A stretch of DNA of 36,745 bases from Alteromonas sp. ALT199 (GTDB taxonomy: Bacteria; Pseudomonadota; Gammaproteobacteria; Enterobacterales; Alteromonadaceae), in the NCBI RefSeq assembly GCF_018619335.1, contig NZ_JAHHDX010000098.1, positions 1 through 36,745 of the forward strand. The letters run 5' to 3'. Shown here piece by piece: positions 17,825 to 27,987 of the stretch. The position numbers and the translations under genes were made by a program. Numbering within the stretch: the first letter of the stretch is position 1; each line of letters begins with the position of its first letter. The notes below the pieces were generated by a model. The model searched no databases, had not been told where the DNA came from, and worked only from the letters and a program-made list of their open reading frames with translations.

Positions 17825-18940
17825 TTATCTAGACATAAAACGTTTCTGAGTGGCAATGGCCATAAGAATGCCAAAACCTGCCATTAATGTCACCATAGAT
17901 GTTCCACCAAAACTCACTAAAGGTAGCGGTACGCCAACCACGGGAAGCAATCCGGACACCATACCCATATTTACGAACACATAAACAAAAAAGGTGAGGG
18001 TAATACTACCACCTAGTAATTTTGCATATGCATCTTGTGCGCGGCTTGAAATAATAAGCCCGCGCATAATGATAAAAATGTAAATTGCCATTAAACACAT
18101 AACACCGGTAAGTCCAAATTCCTCGCTAAATACAGAGAAAATGAAGTCAGTATGGCGCTCTGGTAAAAATTCTAGCTGCGATTGAGTGCCTTGTAGCCAG
18201 CCTTTGCCGTCGACACCACCCGAGCCAATGGCAATTTTAGATTGAATTATGTGATATCCCGAACCTAAGGGGTCGCTTTCCGGGTTCAAAAATGTCAGAA
18301 CACGCTGCTTTTGATAATCCTTCATCAAGAAGAACCACATAACAGGCGCAAACGCGCCAATAAGCCCGCCTACTACCGAGATAAGGCGCCAGCTCATACC
18401 CGCTAGGAATATGGCAAAAATACCTGAACTTGCGATTAACAATGATGTACCCAAATCGGGCTGTTTAGCAATAAGGATAGTGGGCACAACCACTAGGCCG
18501 AAACCCACAATAATATGGGTTGTGCGTGGCGGCATAGTGAATTTACTGATATACCATGCAACCATCATAGGCACGGCAAGCTTCATTAATTCTGAAGGCT
18601 GGAAACGAATAAAGCCTAAATCAAGCCAGCGCTGTGCCCCTTTGCCCATATCACCAAATAGTAATACCGCCACCAGCATAAGTAGGCCTGCGCCATAGGC
18701 ATAAGTCGAGAAAAACCTAAATACGCCCAGAGGCATTTGAGCTAAACCGAACATTACAATAAAGCTAAATCCTAGGCGTATGAATTGGCGCTCCATCTGC
18801 TCCATGTCTTGCCCTGACGCTGAGTAGAGCGTAAACAATCCAACACAACTCAATACAAGCAAGCCCACTAACAGCCAGCCGTCAATATGAATACGCTGCA
18901 GAAAACTAATCTTATTAGGGTTTATGGTGGCTCTCTTCAC
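17825..18940 (-). CDS. mrdB: Peptidoglycan glycosyltransferase RodA (MrdB)
   Basis: RodA is the SEDS-family glycan polymerase of the elongasome and works with PBP2. It has 371 residues and about ten membrane helices. SEDS hallmarks are visible: WLDLGFIRFQPSELMKLAVP, KQPDLGTSLLIASSG, RHTDFIFSVFSEEFG and the C-terminal GVPLPLVSFGGTSM. The start is GTG, overlapping the mrdA stop by one base (TAGTG), so the two proteins are translationally coupled. rlpA follows five bases after the stop. Confidence 0.97.
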   Translation of the reverse strand: MKRATINPNKISFLQRIHIDGWLLVGLLVLSCVGLFTLYSASGQDMEQMERQFIRLGFSFIVMFGLAQMPLGVFRFFSTYAYGAGLLMLVAVLLFGDMGKGAQRWLDLGFIRFQPSELMKLAVPMMVAWYISKFTMPPRTTHIIVGFGLVVVPTILIAKQPDLGTSLLIASSGIFAIFLAGMSWRLISVVGGLIGAFAPVMWFFLMKDYQKQRVLTFLNPESDPLGSGYHIIQSKIAIGSGGVDGKGWLQGTQSQLEFLPERHTDFIFSVFSEEFGLTGVMCLMAIYIFIIMRGLIISSRAQDAYAKLLGGSITLTFFVYVFVNMGMVSGLLPVVGVPLPLVSFGGTSMVTLMAGFGILMAIATQKRFMSR

Positions 18941-20853
18941 TAGTTTGTCCCTAATTTATTGTCACTGTTTGCTGTATTAGCTTCAGCAGTTTCGAAAACG
19001 CGATCTTTAAAGTAAAAGTCCATGATTTGGCGGGCAACGGGTGCTGCGTTCTTACTACCACCGCCCACGTTTTCAAGTACCACAGTTACAGATATCTCAG
19101 GGTTCTCAAAAGGTGCAAAGCCAACATACATGGCATTATCGCGAAGGCGCTCGTCAATTTTCGTGGCGTCGTATTTTTCATTTTGCCCAACGGTAAAAAG
19201 CTGTGCGGTACCTGTTTTCCCCGCTGAATCGTATGGCGTGTCTGCAAACGCATGACGCGCTCCGCCTTCTTCACCGCTTACAACATCACGCATAGCGTTT
19301 AACACCACGTCTAAATTCTCACGATTTTTTATTTCTATTGGCCGCAAAGTTTTAAGCGGGATGAGGTCGATAGAACTATCTGTATTCATATAACCGCGAA
19401 TTATCTGAGGAATATACCGCTCACCGGCGTTGACCAGCGTATTTACCGATGTATTTAGCTGTACTGGTGTTGTTGTCCAATAGCTTTGTCCAATACCCAC
19501 TGGAATAGTATCGCCAATGTACCAAGGTTGATTAAACCGTGCGCGCTTCCACCCTCGGCTTGGCATGTTGGCGTCTGACTCTTCATAAAGGTCAATACCT
19601 GTGAAATCGCCGAAGCCAAACTCGTACATAGATTCGCTGATTTTATCGATACCTAATTTATAGGCCAACTCGTAGTAATAGGTGTCACAAGACACCTCAA
19701 TGGCTTTCGAGACATCTACTTTGCCATGTCCCCATCGACGCCAATCTCGCCACACGTGCGACACATTTGGCAATTGATAGCGGCCTGTATCGTTAATTGT
19801 GTAGTCTTTAGTGATAACCTCTTCTTCTAAGCCAACAAAACCCAAATGGGGTTTAATGGTAGAGGCTGGAGGGTATTGCCCTTGAGTTGCCCGGTTAATG
19901 AGTGGCCGGTCTGGCGAATTCAGCAGCGCAGAATAATTTTTACTGCTGATACCGTGCACGAATAAATTCGGATCGTAGCTAGGGTTAGAGTAAAGTGCTA
20001 GAACACCACCAGTTTGAACATCGGTCACCACTACAGCACCGCGCATGCCCTCTATAATTCGTTGAGCCTCTAACTGAAGCTCTAAATCTAAATTAAGCAC
20101 GATATCTTTGCCCGGTGTTGGTGGTTCAACACTCAGTACGCGAATAATCCGGCCTTGGTTATTGACTTCAACCTGCTGATAGCCAACCTTACCGTGTAGT
20201 AATTCTTCGTGGTATTTCTCAATACCTAACTTGCCAATATCATGAGTTGCGGCGTAATTATCTTCTTGTCCTGCTTCAACAAGCTTTTGCAAGTCGCGTT
20301 TATTGATACGTGCAACATAGCCTAGTGCATGGGTGAGGGTTTCTTTGTATGGGTAATGACGCGCTAAACGCGCCTCAATTTGCACGCCTGGGAATTTGTG
20401 TTTACTGGCAGAGAATAGCGCGACTTCTTCTTCGCTTAACTGAGTGCGAAGGGCCACTGGCTTAAATCTGCGCGTTCCTTTAAGTGTGGATTGAAAGCGT
20501 TCTAGTTCATCGCTTGTGATATCCATTAACTCAGTTAAATCGGCCAGGGTTTGGTTGATATCATCTACCTGTTCAGGAATGACTTCTAAGCTGAAAACCG
20601 GGCGGTTCTCTGCTAAGAGCACGCCGTTGCGGTCGTAGATAAGACCTCGGTTGGGCGCGACGGGCAACACTTTTATTCGGTTACCATTAGAACGAGTTTG
20701 GTAATCATCAAATTGGGTAACCTGTAAAGAGTAAAGATTGTTTAGCACAATGCCCAACATGGCTACAACGATGATAAAAGCGATAGTCGCACGACGAGCG
20801 AATAAGTTCGCTTCTGCTGAATGATCACGAATTGCTTGTCGTTTTCGAGGCAT
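18940..20853 (-). CDS. mrdA: Penicillin-binding protein 2 (peptidoglycan DD-transpeptidase)
   Basis: PBP2 is the class B transpeptidase of rod-shape elongation and the partner of RodA. An N-terminal membrane helix (about residues 24-44) is followed by the dimerisation domain, then the transpeptidase domain with STIK in PPASTIKPHLGFV, SCD in EVSCDTYYYELA, and KTG in SAGKTGTAQ. I take the ATG at 20853 (MPRKRQAIRDH), since AGGGAAG sits just before it; the ATG five codons upstream has poor spacing. That gives 637 residues. It follows rlmH closely and overlaps mrdB by one base. Confidence 0.97.
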   Translation of the reverse strand: MPRKRQAIRDHSAEANLFARRATIAFIIVVAMLGIVLNNLYSLQVTQFDDYQTRSNGNRIKVLPVAPNRGLIYDRNGVLLAENRPVFSLEVIPEQVDDINQTLADLTELMDITSDELERFQSTLKGTRRFKPVALRTQLSEEEVALFSASKHKFPGVQIEARLARHYPYKETLTHALGYVARINKRDLQKLVEAGQEDNYAATHDIGKLGIEKYHEELLHGKVGYQQVEVNNQGRIIRVLSVEPPTPGKDIVLNLDLELQLEAQRIIEGMRGAVVVTDVQTGGVLALYSNPSYDPNLFVHGISSKNYSALLNSPDRPLINRATQGQYPPASTIKPHLGFVGLEEEVITKDYTINDTGRYQLPNVSHVWRDWRRWGHGKVDVSKAIEVSCDTYYYELAYKLGIDKISESMYEFGFGDFTGIDLYEESDANMPSRGWKRARFNQPWYIGDTIPVGIGQSYWTTTPVQLNTSVNTLVNAGERYIPQIIRGYMNTDSSIDLIPLKTLRPIEIKNRENLDVVLNAMRDVVSGEEGGARHAFADTPYDSAGKTGTAQLFTVGQNEKYDATKIDERLRDNAMYVGFAPFENPEISVTVVLENVGGGSKNAAPVARQIMDFYFKDRVFETAEANTANSDNKLGTN

Positions 20854-20883
20854 TGACTTCCCTTGCATTAGTGTAGCGATACC

Positions 20884-21354
20884 TTATTCACGATGGTAAG
20901 GATGATTTTGCGTGACCGACCATGCGCGGTATAGACTTTCTGTAAGAATAATTCGAACAAGAGGGTGGGGAAGAGTTAAGGCCGATAGGGACCATTTTTG
21001 TTCAGACGCAGCAATACACTCAGGCGCCAATCCTTCGGGGCCGCCAATAAGCAGGCTCACATCGCGCCCGTCCATTTTCCAATTGTCTAGTTGTTTAGCA
21101 AGCGTAGGTGTGTCCCAGGGCTTACCCGTTACTTCTAACGTAACAATACGGTTTCCTTTCGGTATAGCGGCCAGCATTTGCTCGCCTTCTTTTTCCAAAA
21201 TACGTTTTATATCGGCGTTTTTGCCTCGTTTACCGGCGGGTATTTCAGTAAATGACACCGGCATATCGCTAGGAAAGCGGCGAACAAATTCTTCAACGCC
21301 CGTGTTTACCCAACTCGGCATTTTTGTTCCGACCGCGACAATCTGTATACGCAC
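20884..21354 (-). CDS. rlmH: 23S rRNA (pseudouridine1915-N3)-methyltransferase
   Basis: RlmH methylates pseudouridine 1915 in helix 69 of 23S rRNA using SAM. It is a SPOUT-fold protein of 156 residues (E. coli 155), with [16 protein letters not shown] at the start, the SAM-binding knot [12 protein letters not shown], and the conserved C-terminal [16 protein letters not shown]...NHPYHRE. The start is GTG with AAGGA eight bases before it. Its context between rsfS and mrdA is the same as in E. coli. Confidence 0.97.
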   Translation of the reverse strand: MRIQIVAVGTKMPSWVNTGVEEFVRRFPSDMPVSFTEIPAGKRGKNADIKRILEKEGEQMLAAIPKGNRIVTLEVTGKPWDTPTLAKQLDNWKMDGRDVSLLIGGPEGLAPECIAASEQKWSLSALTLPHPLVRIILTESLYRAWSVTQNHPYHRE

Positions 21355-21393
21355 TTATTTTATCCTTACCGCAGGAGGGGGCTTTATACAATA

Positions 21394-21422
21394 AAGGCCA
21401 TACGCTTGGGAGGTATGGCCTT
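21394..21422 (-). terminator. Hairpin between rsfS and rlmH, possible attenuating terminator
   Basis: GGCCATAC and GTATGGCC form a strong eight-base stem around nine bases. On the minus strand only three T follow. It lies between the rsfS stop and the rlmH start in an otherwise co-directional gene set, so partial termination or message processing is possible. Confidence 0.6.
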
Positions 21423-21465
21423 CATTGACCGTGTAACTGTATATTTATAGCAAGCGTTTACGCCA

Positions 21466-21783
21466 CTATGACCACAGCTTTTCTAACTGGTAGAAATCAC
21501 GGGTTTCATCCTGCATAACGTGCAAAATGACATCACCGAAATCAACAAGTACCCATTCGCCTGTTTCTTTACCTTCCACGCTTCCTGGTGCGTGACCCGC
21601 GTTCTTTGCTTCTACCATTACATTTTCAGCAATAGACGATACGTGGCGTTTAGAGTTACCCGAACAAATGATCATGGTATCTGTAATAGTTGATTTGCCG
21701 CGAACGTCTAGTTCAATAACATTACGGCCTTTCATGTCGTCAATTTTGTCTTTAACAAACTGTTTGAGCTGTTGACTCTCCAA
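21466..21783 (-). CDS. rsfS: Ribosome silencing factor RsfS
   Basis: RsfS binds ribosomal protein uL14 and blocks subunit joining during starvation. It has 105 residues, as in E. coli. Typical segments are VIELDVRGKSTITDTMIICSG, SSIAENVMVEAKNAGH, and EWVLVDFGDVILHVMQDETRDFY near the C-terminus. The start is TTG at 21783, with GAGG seven bases before it. It follows nadD by 17 bases, so both are likely on one transcript. Confidence 0.97.
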   Translation of the reverse strand: MESQQLKQFVKDKIDDMKGRNVIELDVRGKSTITDTMIICSGNSKRHVSSIAENVMVEAKNAGHAPGSVEGKETGEWVLVDFGDVILHVMQDETRDFYQLEKLWS

Positions 21784-21800
21784 GAGTTTTCCTCACTTAC

Positions 21801-22502
21801 TTAACTTTTATATAACTGATGTTCGTTTATGTATGCTAGTACACTTTCTTCTAACCATAAACGGGTAGAATTAGCCATAGAAGCGTTTGGCGCATCCGCT
21901 CTGTTGGATGTAGCAACATTCGCTAGTACGTCACGAATTTCAGTTGATGAAACACTATACAGTGGCGTGTTGGTTAACACTACATGGCCTGCAGGCTTTG
22001 CGTGAATAATATTTTTATCATTAGTCACATGACAATCTAACCAAGCTTGTATCGCGGGGGGCGGCGAAAACTTCTCGTCGTCTCTACGCATAACCACTAA
22101 GTGACAATAATCGAGTAGTTGTTCCCACTCGTACCATTTATCCAGATTATACAGTGAATCTGCGCCAATGAAAAAACAGATTGTGTCATCATTTTTCTCT
22201 TTAAGTGCGCGCAGTGTTTTAACTGTATAAGAGGGTGACTGAAGCGTCAGTTCAATTAACTCTGGAATAAGTCTGTCATTGTTTTGGGCGCAAAGTTCAA
22301 TCATTTTCACCCGATGGCTTTCTGATACGCCTACAGACTTATGTGGAGCTAATTTACAAGGCATTAAATGAACGCGCTCAATACCCACTTCATCAGCGGC
22401 CTTTAATGCCGCACCAATATGACCTTTATGAGGCGGATTGAAAGTACCGCCAAGGATAGCTTTTACACGGGAGCTTGAATGAGAAGAACGTGAATTACTC
22501 AC
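21801..22502 (-). CDS. nadD: Nicotinate-nucleotide adenylyltransferase
   Basis: NadD forms nicotinate adenine dinucleotide from NaMN and ATP in NAD synthesis. The 233 residues include the nucleotidyltransferase motif GGTFNPPHKGH near residue 19 and the C-terminal SVSSTEIRDVL. LMPCKLAPHK and CFFIGADSLYNLDKWYEW are also typical. The start is GTG with AAGG nine bases upstream; the first dozen residues are Ser-rich and not conserved. The E. coli neighbour cobC is absent here, and rsfS follows directly. Confidence 0.96.
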   Translation of the reverse strand: MSNSRSSHSSSRVKAILGGTFNPPHKGHIGAALKAADEVGIERVHLMPCKLAPHKSVGVSESHRVKMIELCAQNNDRLIPELIELTLQSPSYTVKTLRALKEKNDDTICFFIGADSLYNLDKWYEWEQLLDYCHLVVMRRDDEKFSPPPAIQAWLDCHVTNDKNIIHAKPAGHVVLTNTPLYSVSSTEIRDVLANVATSNRADAPNASMANSTRLWLEESVLAYINEHQLYKS

Positions 22503-22536
22503 TACACTGTACCTTATCTGTGCCCTATCTATGCCG

Positions 22537-23565
22537 TTAGGCTTGCAACAGCGGGATTTCGCGAAGGTCCATACCCATAAACATCATACACAGATGACAC
22601 ATTTCAACGTAAGGACGGGCAATCACATTTTGCTTGAATGCGTGATCTGAACGCGTTAACGCATTTTGAATGTCCTCGAGTTGCGCGAGGTTCAAACGAT
22701 TCAACGCACTTTGATAAAAGCCTTGTCTATTGCGCCATATACCAAACTTTTGCCATTGAATGGGCGTACCGCTTTGTTGAGCAAGCTTTAGCTTCCACAG
22801 CTGCTCCCATTCACGAATAAGTGCCCAAATAATAATGTTTGGCTCTAGACCTTCGCTTTCTAATCGATAAAGTATCTTAATACAGCGGGTACTGTCACCG
22901 GCAAGCATAACGTCAACCAGTTGGAACACGTTAAAACGTGATTGGTCCACCATGGCCTGTTCAATTTGCTCATCTGAAATAGACTGTTGCGGGTAGAGCA
23001 GGGCAAGTTTGTCGATCTCTTGTTTGGCAGCCATCATGTTGCCTTCACAAAAATCGGCAATCATTTTAGCGCCAGATGCTGATACAGAAAGCTGGTGTGC
23101 GCTTAACTGCTGGTTAAGCCATACATTGAGCTGCTTGCCTTCCAGTGGGTAACACATTACCGATACACCTAGCTCATCAAGTACTTTAAACCATTTGCCG
23201 CGCTGCACGTCTTTACCGATTTTTGGACCATGTACCAGTAATAAAATGTCAGGGTTTAATGATGCTGCTACTTCTTGCAGCATTTTACTGCCTTCCGTAC
23301 CTGGCTTTCCTGTGGGGAGCTCCAATTCAATAAACTGCTGGCTTGAGAAAAGCGACATGCTTTGTGTAGCTTCAATCAGCTGGTTCCAGTTAAAGCCGGT
23401 TTCAGCGACAAGCACCGTGCGCTCTTCAAATCCATTGGCCTTCGCTTTAGTACGAATTTTTTCAATGACATCAAATTTTTGCTGTGGCTCATCGCCAAAC
23501 ACCAAATAGCAAGGGCGAAGTGCTTTTGTGATATCTTGGCTAAATTGGTTTGGGTAAATTTGCAT
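22537..23565 (-). CDS. holA: DNA polymerase III delta subunit
   Basis: Delta is the clamp-loader subunit that opens the beta sliding clamp. The 342 residues match HolA: MQIYPNQFSQDITKALRPCYLVFGDEPQQ at the start, the clamp-binding segment SMSLFSSQQFIELELP, KWFKVLDELGVSVMCYPLEG, and the C-terminal helical collar with LYRLESEGLEPNIIIWAL. The clear ATG is 15 bases after the lptE stop, and nadD follows after about 35 bases. Confidence 0.95.
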   Translation of the reverse strand: MQIYPNQFSQDITKALRPCYLVFGDEPQQKFDVIEKIRTKAKANGFEERTVLVAETGFNWNQLIEATQSMSLFSSQQFIELELPTGKPGTEGSKMLQEVAASLNPDILLLVHGPKIGKDVQRGKWFKVLDELGVSVMCYPLEGKQLNVWLNQQLSAHQLSVSASGAKMIADFCEGNMMAAKQEIDKLALLYPQQSISDEQIEQAMVDQSRFNVFQLVDVMLAGDSTRCIKILYRLESEGLEPNIIIWALIREWEQLWKLKLAQQSGTPIQWQKFGIWRNRQGFYQSALNRLNLAQLEDIQNALTRSDHAFKQNVIARPYVEMCHLCMMFMGMDLREIPLLQA

Positions 23566-23580
23566 GAATTACTTTGGCGT

Positions 23581-24117
23581 CTATTGGCTGTCTGATGCAG
23601 AAACACTTTGTGCAGCCGCAGCCTGACTAGATAAGCGTCTAATCATAATGTCAGCTGCTTCATCGCGCATTTCACTGAGCATTAACTCAAGCTCTCGAGA
23701 CTTCGCTAGAACTTGATCGGGGTCATCTTGGTAGTCACGGACAACTTCGAACTGAACCATTAAGGCTTCTTTATCGGGGAATTGGACACGATAACGAACA
23801 ACATAAATAAGTTCGTATTCTGCCACTTGACCCGAAGGATAGACAGAAAGCAGCTGACGATCGAGTTTCTCTGGTAGCAGATAAATACTCACGTTTTGAC
23901 TAGCTGGCGTTATTTTATCTACGTCAACACTAGATAAACCGTAAACATTTAAACGTTTATCGAGCGCACGCGCTAAAGGCGCGTGTGCTCGAGCACTTTC
24001 AATGGCAACGGTGTTAATGTCATCTGGTAGGCTAGGACTACTTCGTAAATGAAAGCCACAGCCTGTAACCAAAACGGTACCCAACACAGCGACTGCAAAT
24101 TGTAAGTGCTTTTTCAT
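23581..24117 (-). CDS. lptE: LPS assembly lipoprotein LptE
   Basis: LptE plugs the LptD barrel and helps insert lipopolysaccharide into the outer leaflet. The signal sequence ends in the lipobox VTGC (Cys about residue 20), followed by GFHLRSSPSLP, the family start of the mature protein. LLSVYPSGQVAEYELIYVVRY is typical of the core. I choose the ATG at 24117, with AGGTGG just upstream; two GTG codons directly before it are in frame. The protein has 178 residues and a Ser/Ala/Gln-rich tail. leuS ends 11 bases upstream. Confidence 0.93.
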   Translation of the reverse strand: MKKHLQFAVAVLGTVLVTGCGFHLRSSPSLPDDINTVAIESARAHAPLARALDKRLNVYGLSSVDVDKITPASQNVSIYLLPEKLDRQLLSVYPSGQVAEYELIYVVRYRVQFPDKEALMVQFEVVRDYQDDPDQVLAKSRELELMLSEMRDEAADIMIRRLSSQAAAAQSVSASDSQ

Positions 24118-24128
24118 CACCACCTAAC

Positions 24129-27053
<2,925 letters not shown>

Positions 27054-27689
27054 TTAGCGTTCGTTATTGTCTTCTGGCGTTTCATTAAACTTTCTGTCGC
27101 TAAACGCAGTTAATGCACTTAGTTGCTGCGCCTGTACTTTGTCGACAACCTTAACTAAATTGGCAGCGTCCTCGTCAGTTGCTCTTTGGCCATTGAAATG
27201 AATATTGCCTGAGGCGTGATAGGTTAGGGTAACTTTGGTCTTTGGCAAAGGTTTGCTTTTCTTATTTTCATGTGAGGATACGCTTTTGTCTACAGAGCTG
27301 AATTCCCAAGTAAGCGCACCTGTTAAGCCCATTTCTTGTAGTGGACCTAATCCGCCTGTCATGACTACTTTCTTATTCGGTTCAATATAGCTGACTTGCA
27401 TGTGTGCTGCGCTAGACGTATTGGATGTTTCGCAGAAGCAGCCACCGGCTTGTTCATCAATTCGAAGCGTGCCTTTCCACCATGTATGATCTTTTGGCCA
27501 CCACATATCCACATTTTGAATAAAGTGAGAATACACTTCTTCAGTAGGGGCGTGGCTTTCACTTACATTGGTAATCGAAAACCCTGAACTGTCTGCATAG
27601 TTTACGTTAGCGAGACTTGATGGAGTTAATGTCACACCGAGTACGCCTGATAGAAGCATTGCTTGGCAAGTTTTAGTAATTGTTCTCAT
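27054..27689 (-). CDS. Exported SRPBCC-fold protein
   Basis: The 211-residue protein has a classical signal peptide (MRTITKTCQAMLLSGVLGV ... SSLA, cleavage near residue 27) followed by a START/SRPBCC-like domain. Supporting segments are SESHAPTEEVYSHFIQNVDMWWPKDHTWW, YIEPNKKVVMTGGLGPL and GALTWEFSSV. The Trp-rich WWPKDHTWW and the paired cysteines in GGCFCETS are conspicuous. SRPBCC proteins bind hydrophobic ligands in a deep cavity; the ligand here is unknown. AAGG is well placed before the ATG. It is divergent from the Lon-like gene and separated from leuS by 321 bases. Confidence 0.75.
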   Translation of the reverse strand: MRTITKTCQAMLLSGVLGVTLTPSSLANVNYADSSGFSITNVSESHAPTEEVYSHFIQNVDMWWPKDHTWWKGTLRIDEQAGGCFCETSNTSSAAHMQVSYIEPNKKVVMTGGLGPLQEMGLTGALTWEFSSVDKSVSSHENKKSKPLPKTKVTLTYHASGNIHFNGQRATDEDAANLVKVVDKVQAQQLSALTAFSDRKFNETPEDNNER

Positions 27690-27987
27690 CGTTTTAACCT
27701 TGCTTTTTTCTAATTAGTTATTGCTCGTAAATTCTTGACTGGTTGCCAATTCAAATTTAGTTATTTAACGCTTCTAATGAGGGTAAAAGCTACCCCTTGT
27801 TTTTCAAAGCATCAATTTGAACAGAAGACTCAACACCTTGGCATTATGCCTCAATTTATTCATTATGACCCAAAGGTGGTTGTTTGTTGTGCAATTAGTA
27901 ACGTAAAGCTGCCTTATTAGAGTTAAGCGTTTGACAGTGCTGTTAAATAGGGTTTCACTTAAGTAAAGAAACGAAAATAGAACAGGC
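27690..27987. promoter_or_regulatory. 298-base divergent intergenic region
   Basis: This is the shared upstream region of the SRPBCC gene (minus) and the Lon-like gene (plus). A plus-strand promoter candidate is TTGACT at 27735-27740 with TAGTTA 17 bases later. A TTGACA at 27931-27936 lacks a good -10 partner. Two short frames here look like chance. No strong palindrome is visible. Confidence 0.4.

Noticed and set aside
27735..27920. 61-codon frame in the SRPBCC/Lon-like divergent gap
   Set aside because: It lies in AT-rich intergenic DNA with no ribosome-binding site and no protein-like pattern.
27931..27959. TTGACA box as a strong promoter for the Lon-like gene
   Set aside because: No acceptable -10 hexamer lies 15-19 bases downstream.
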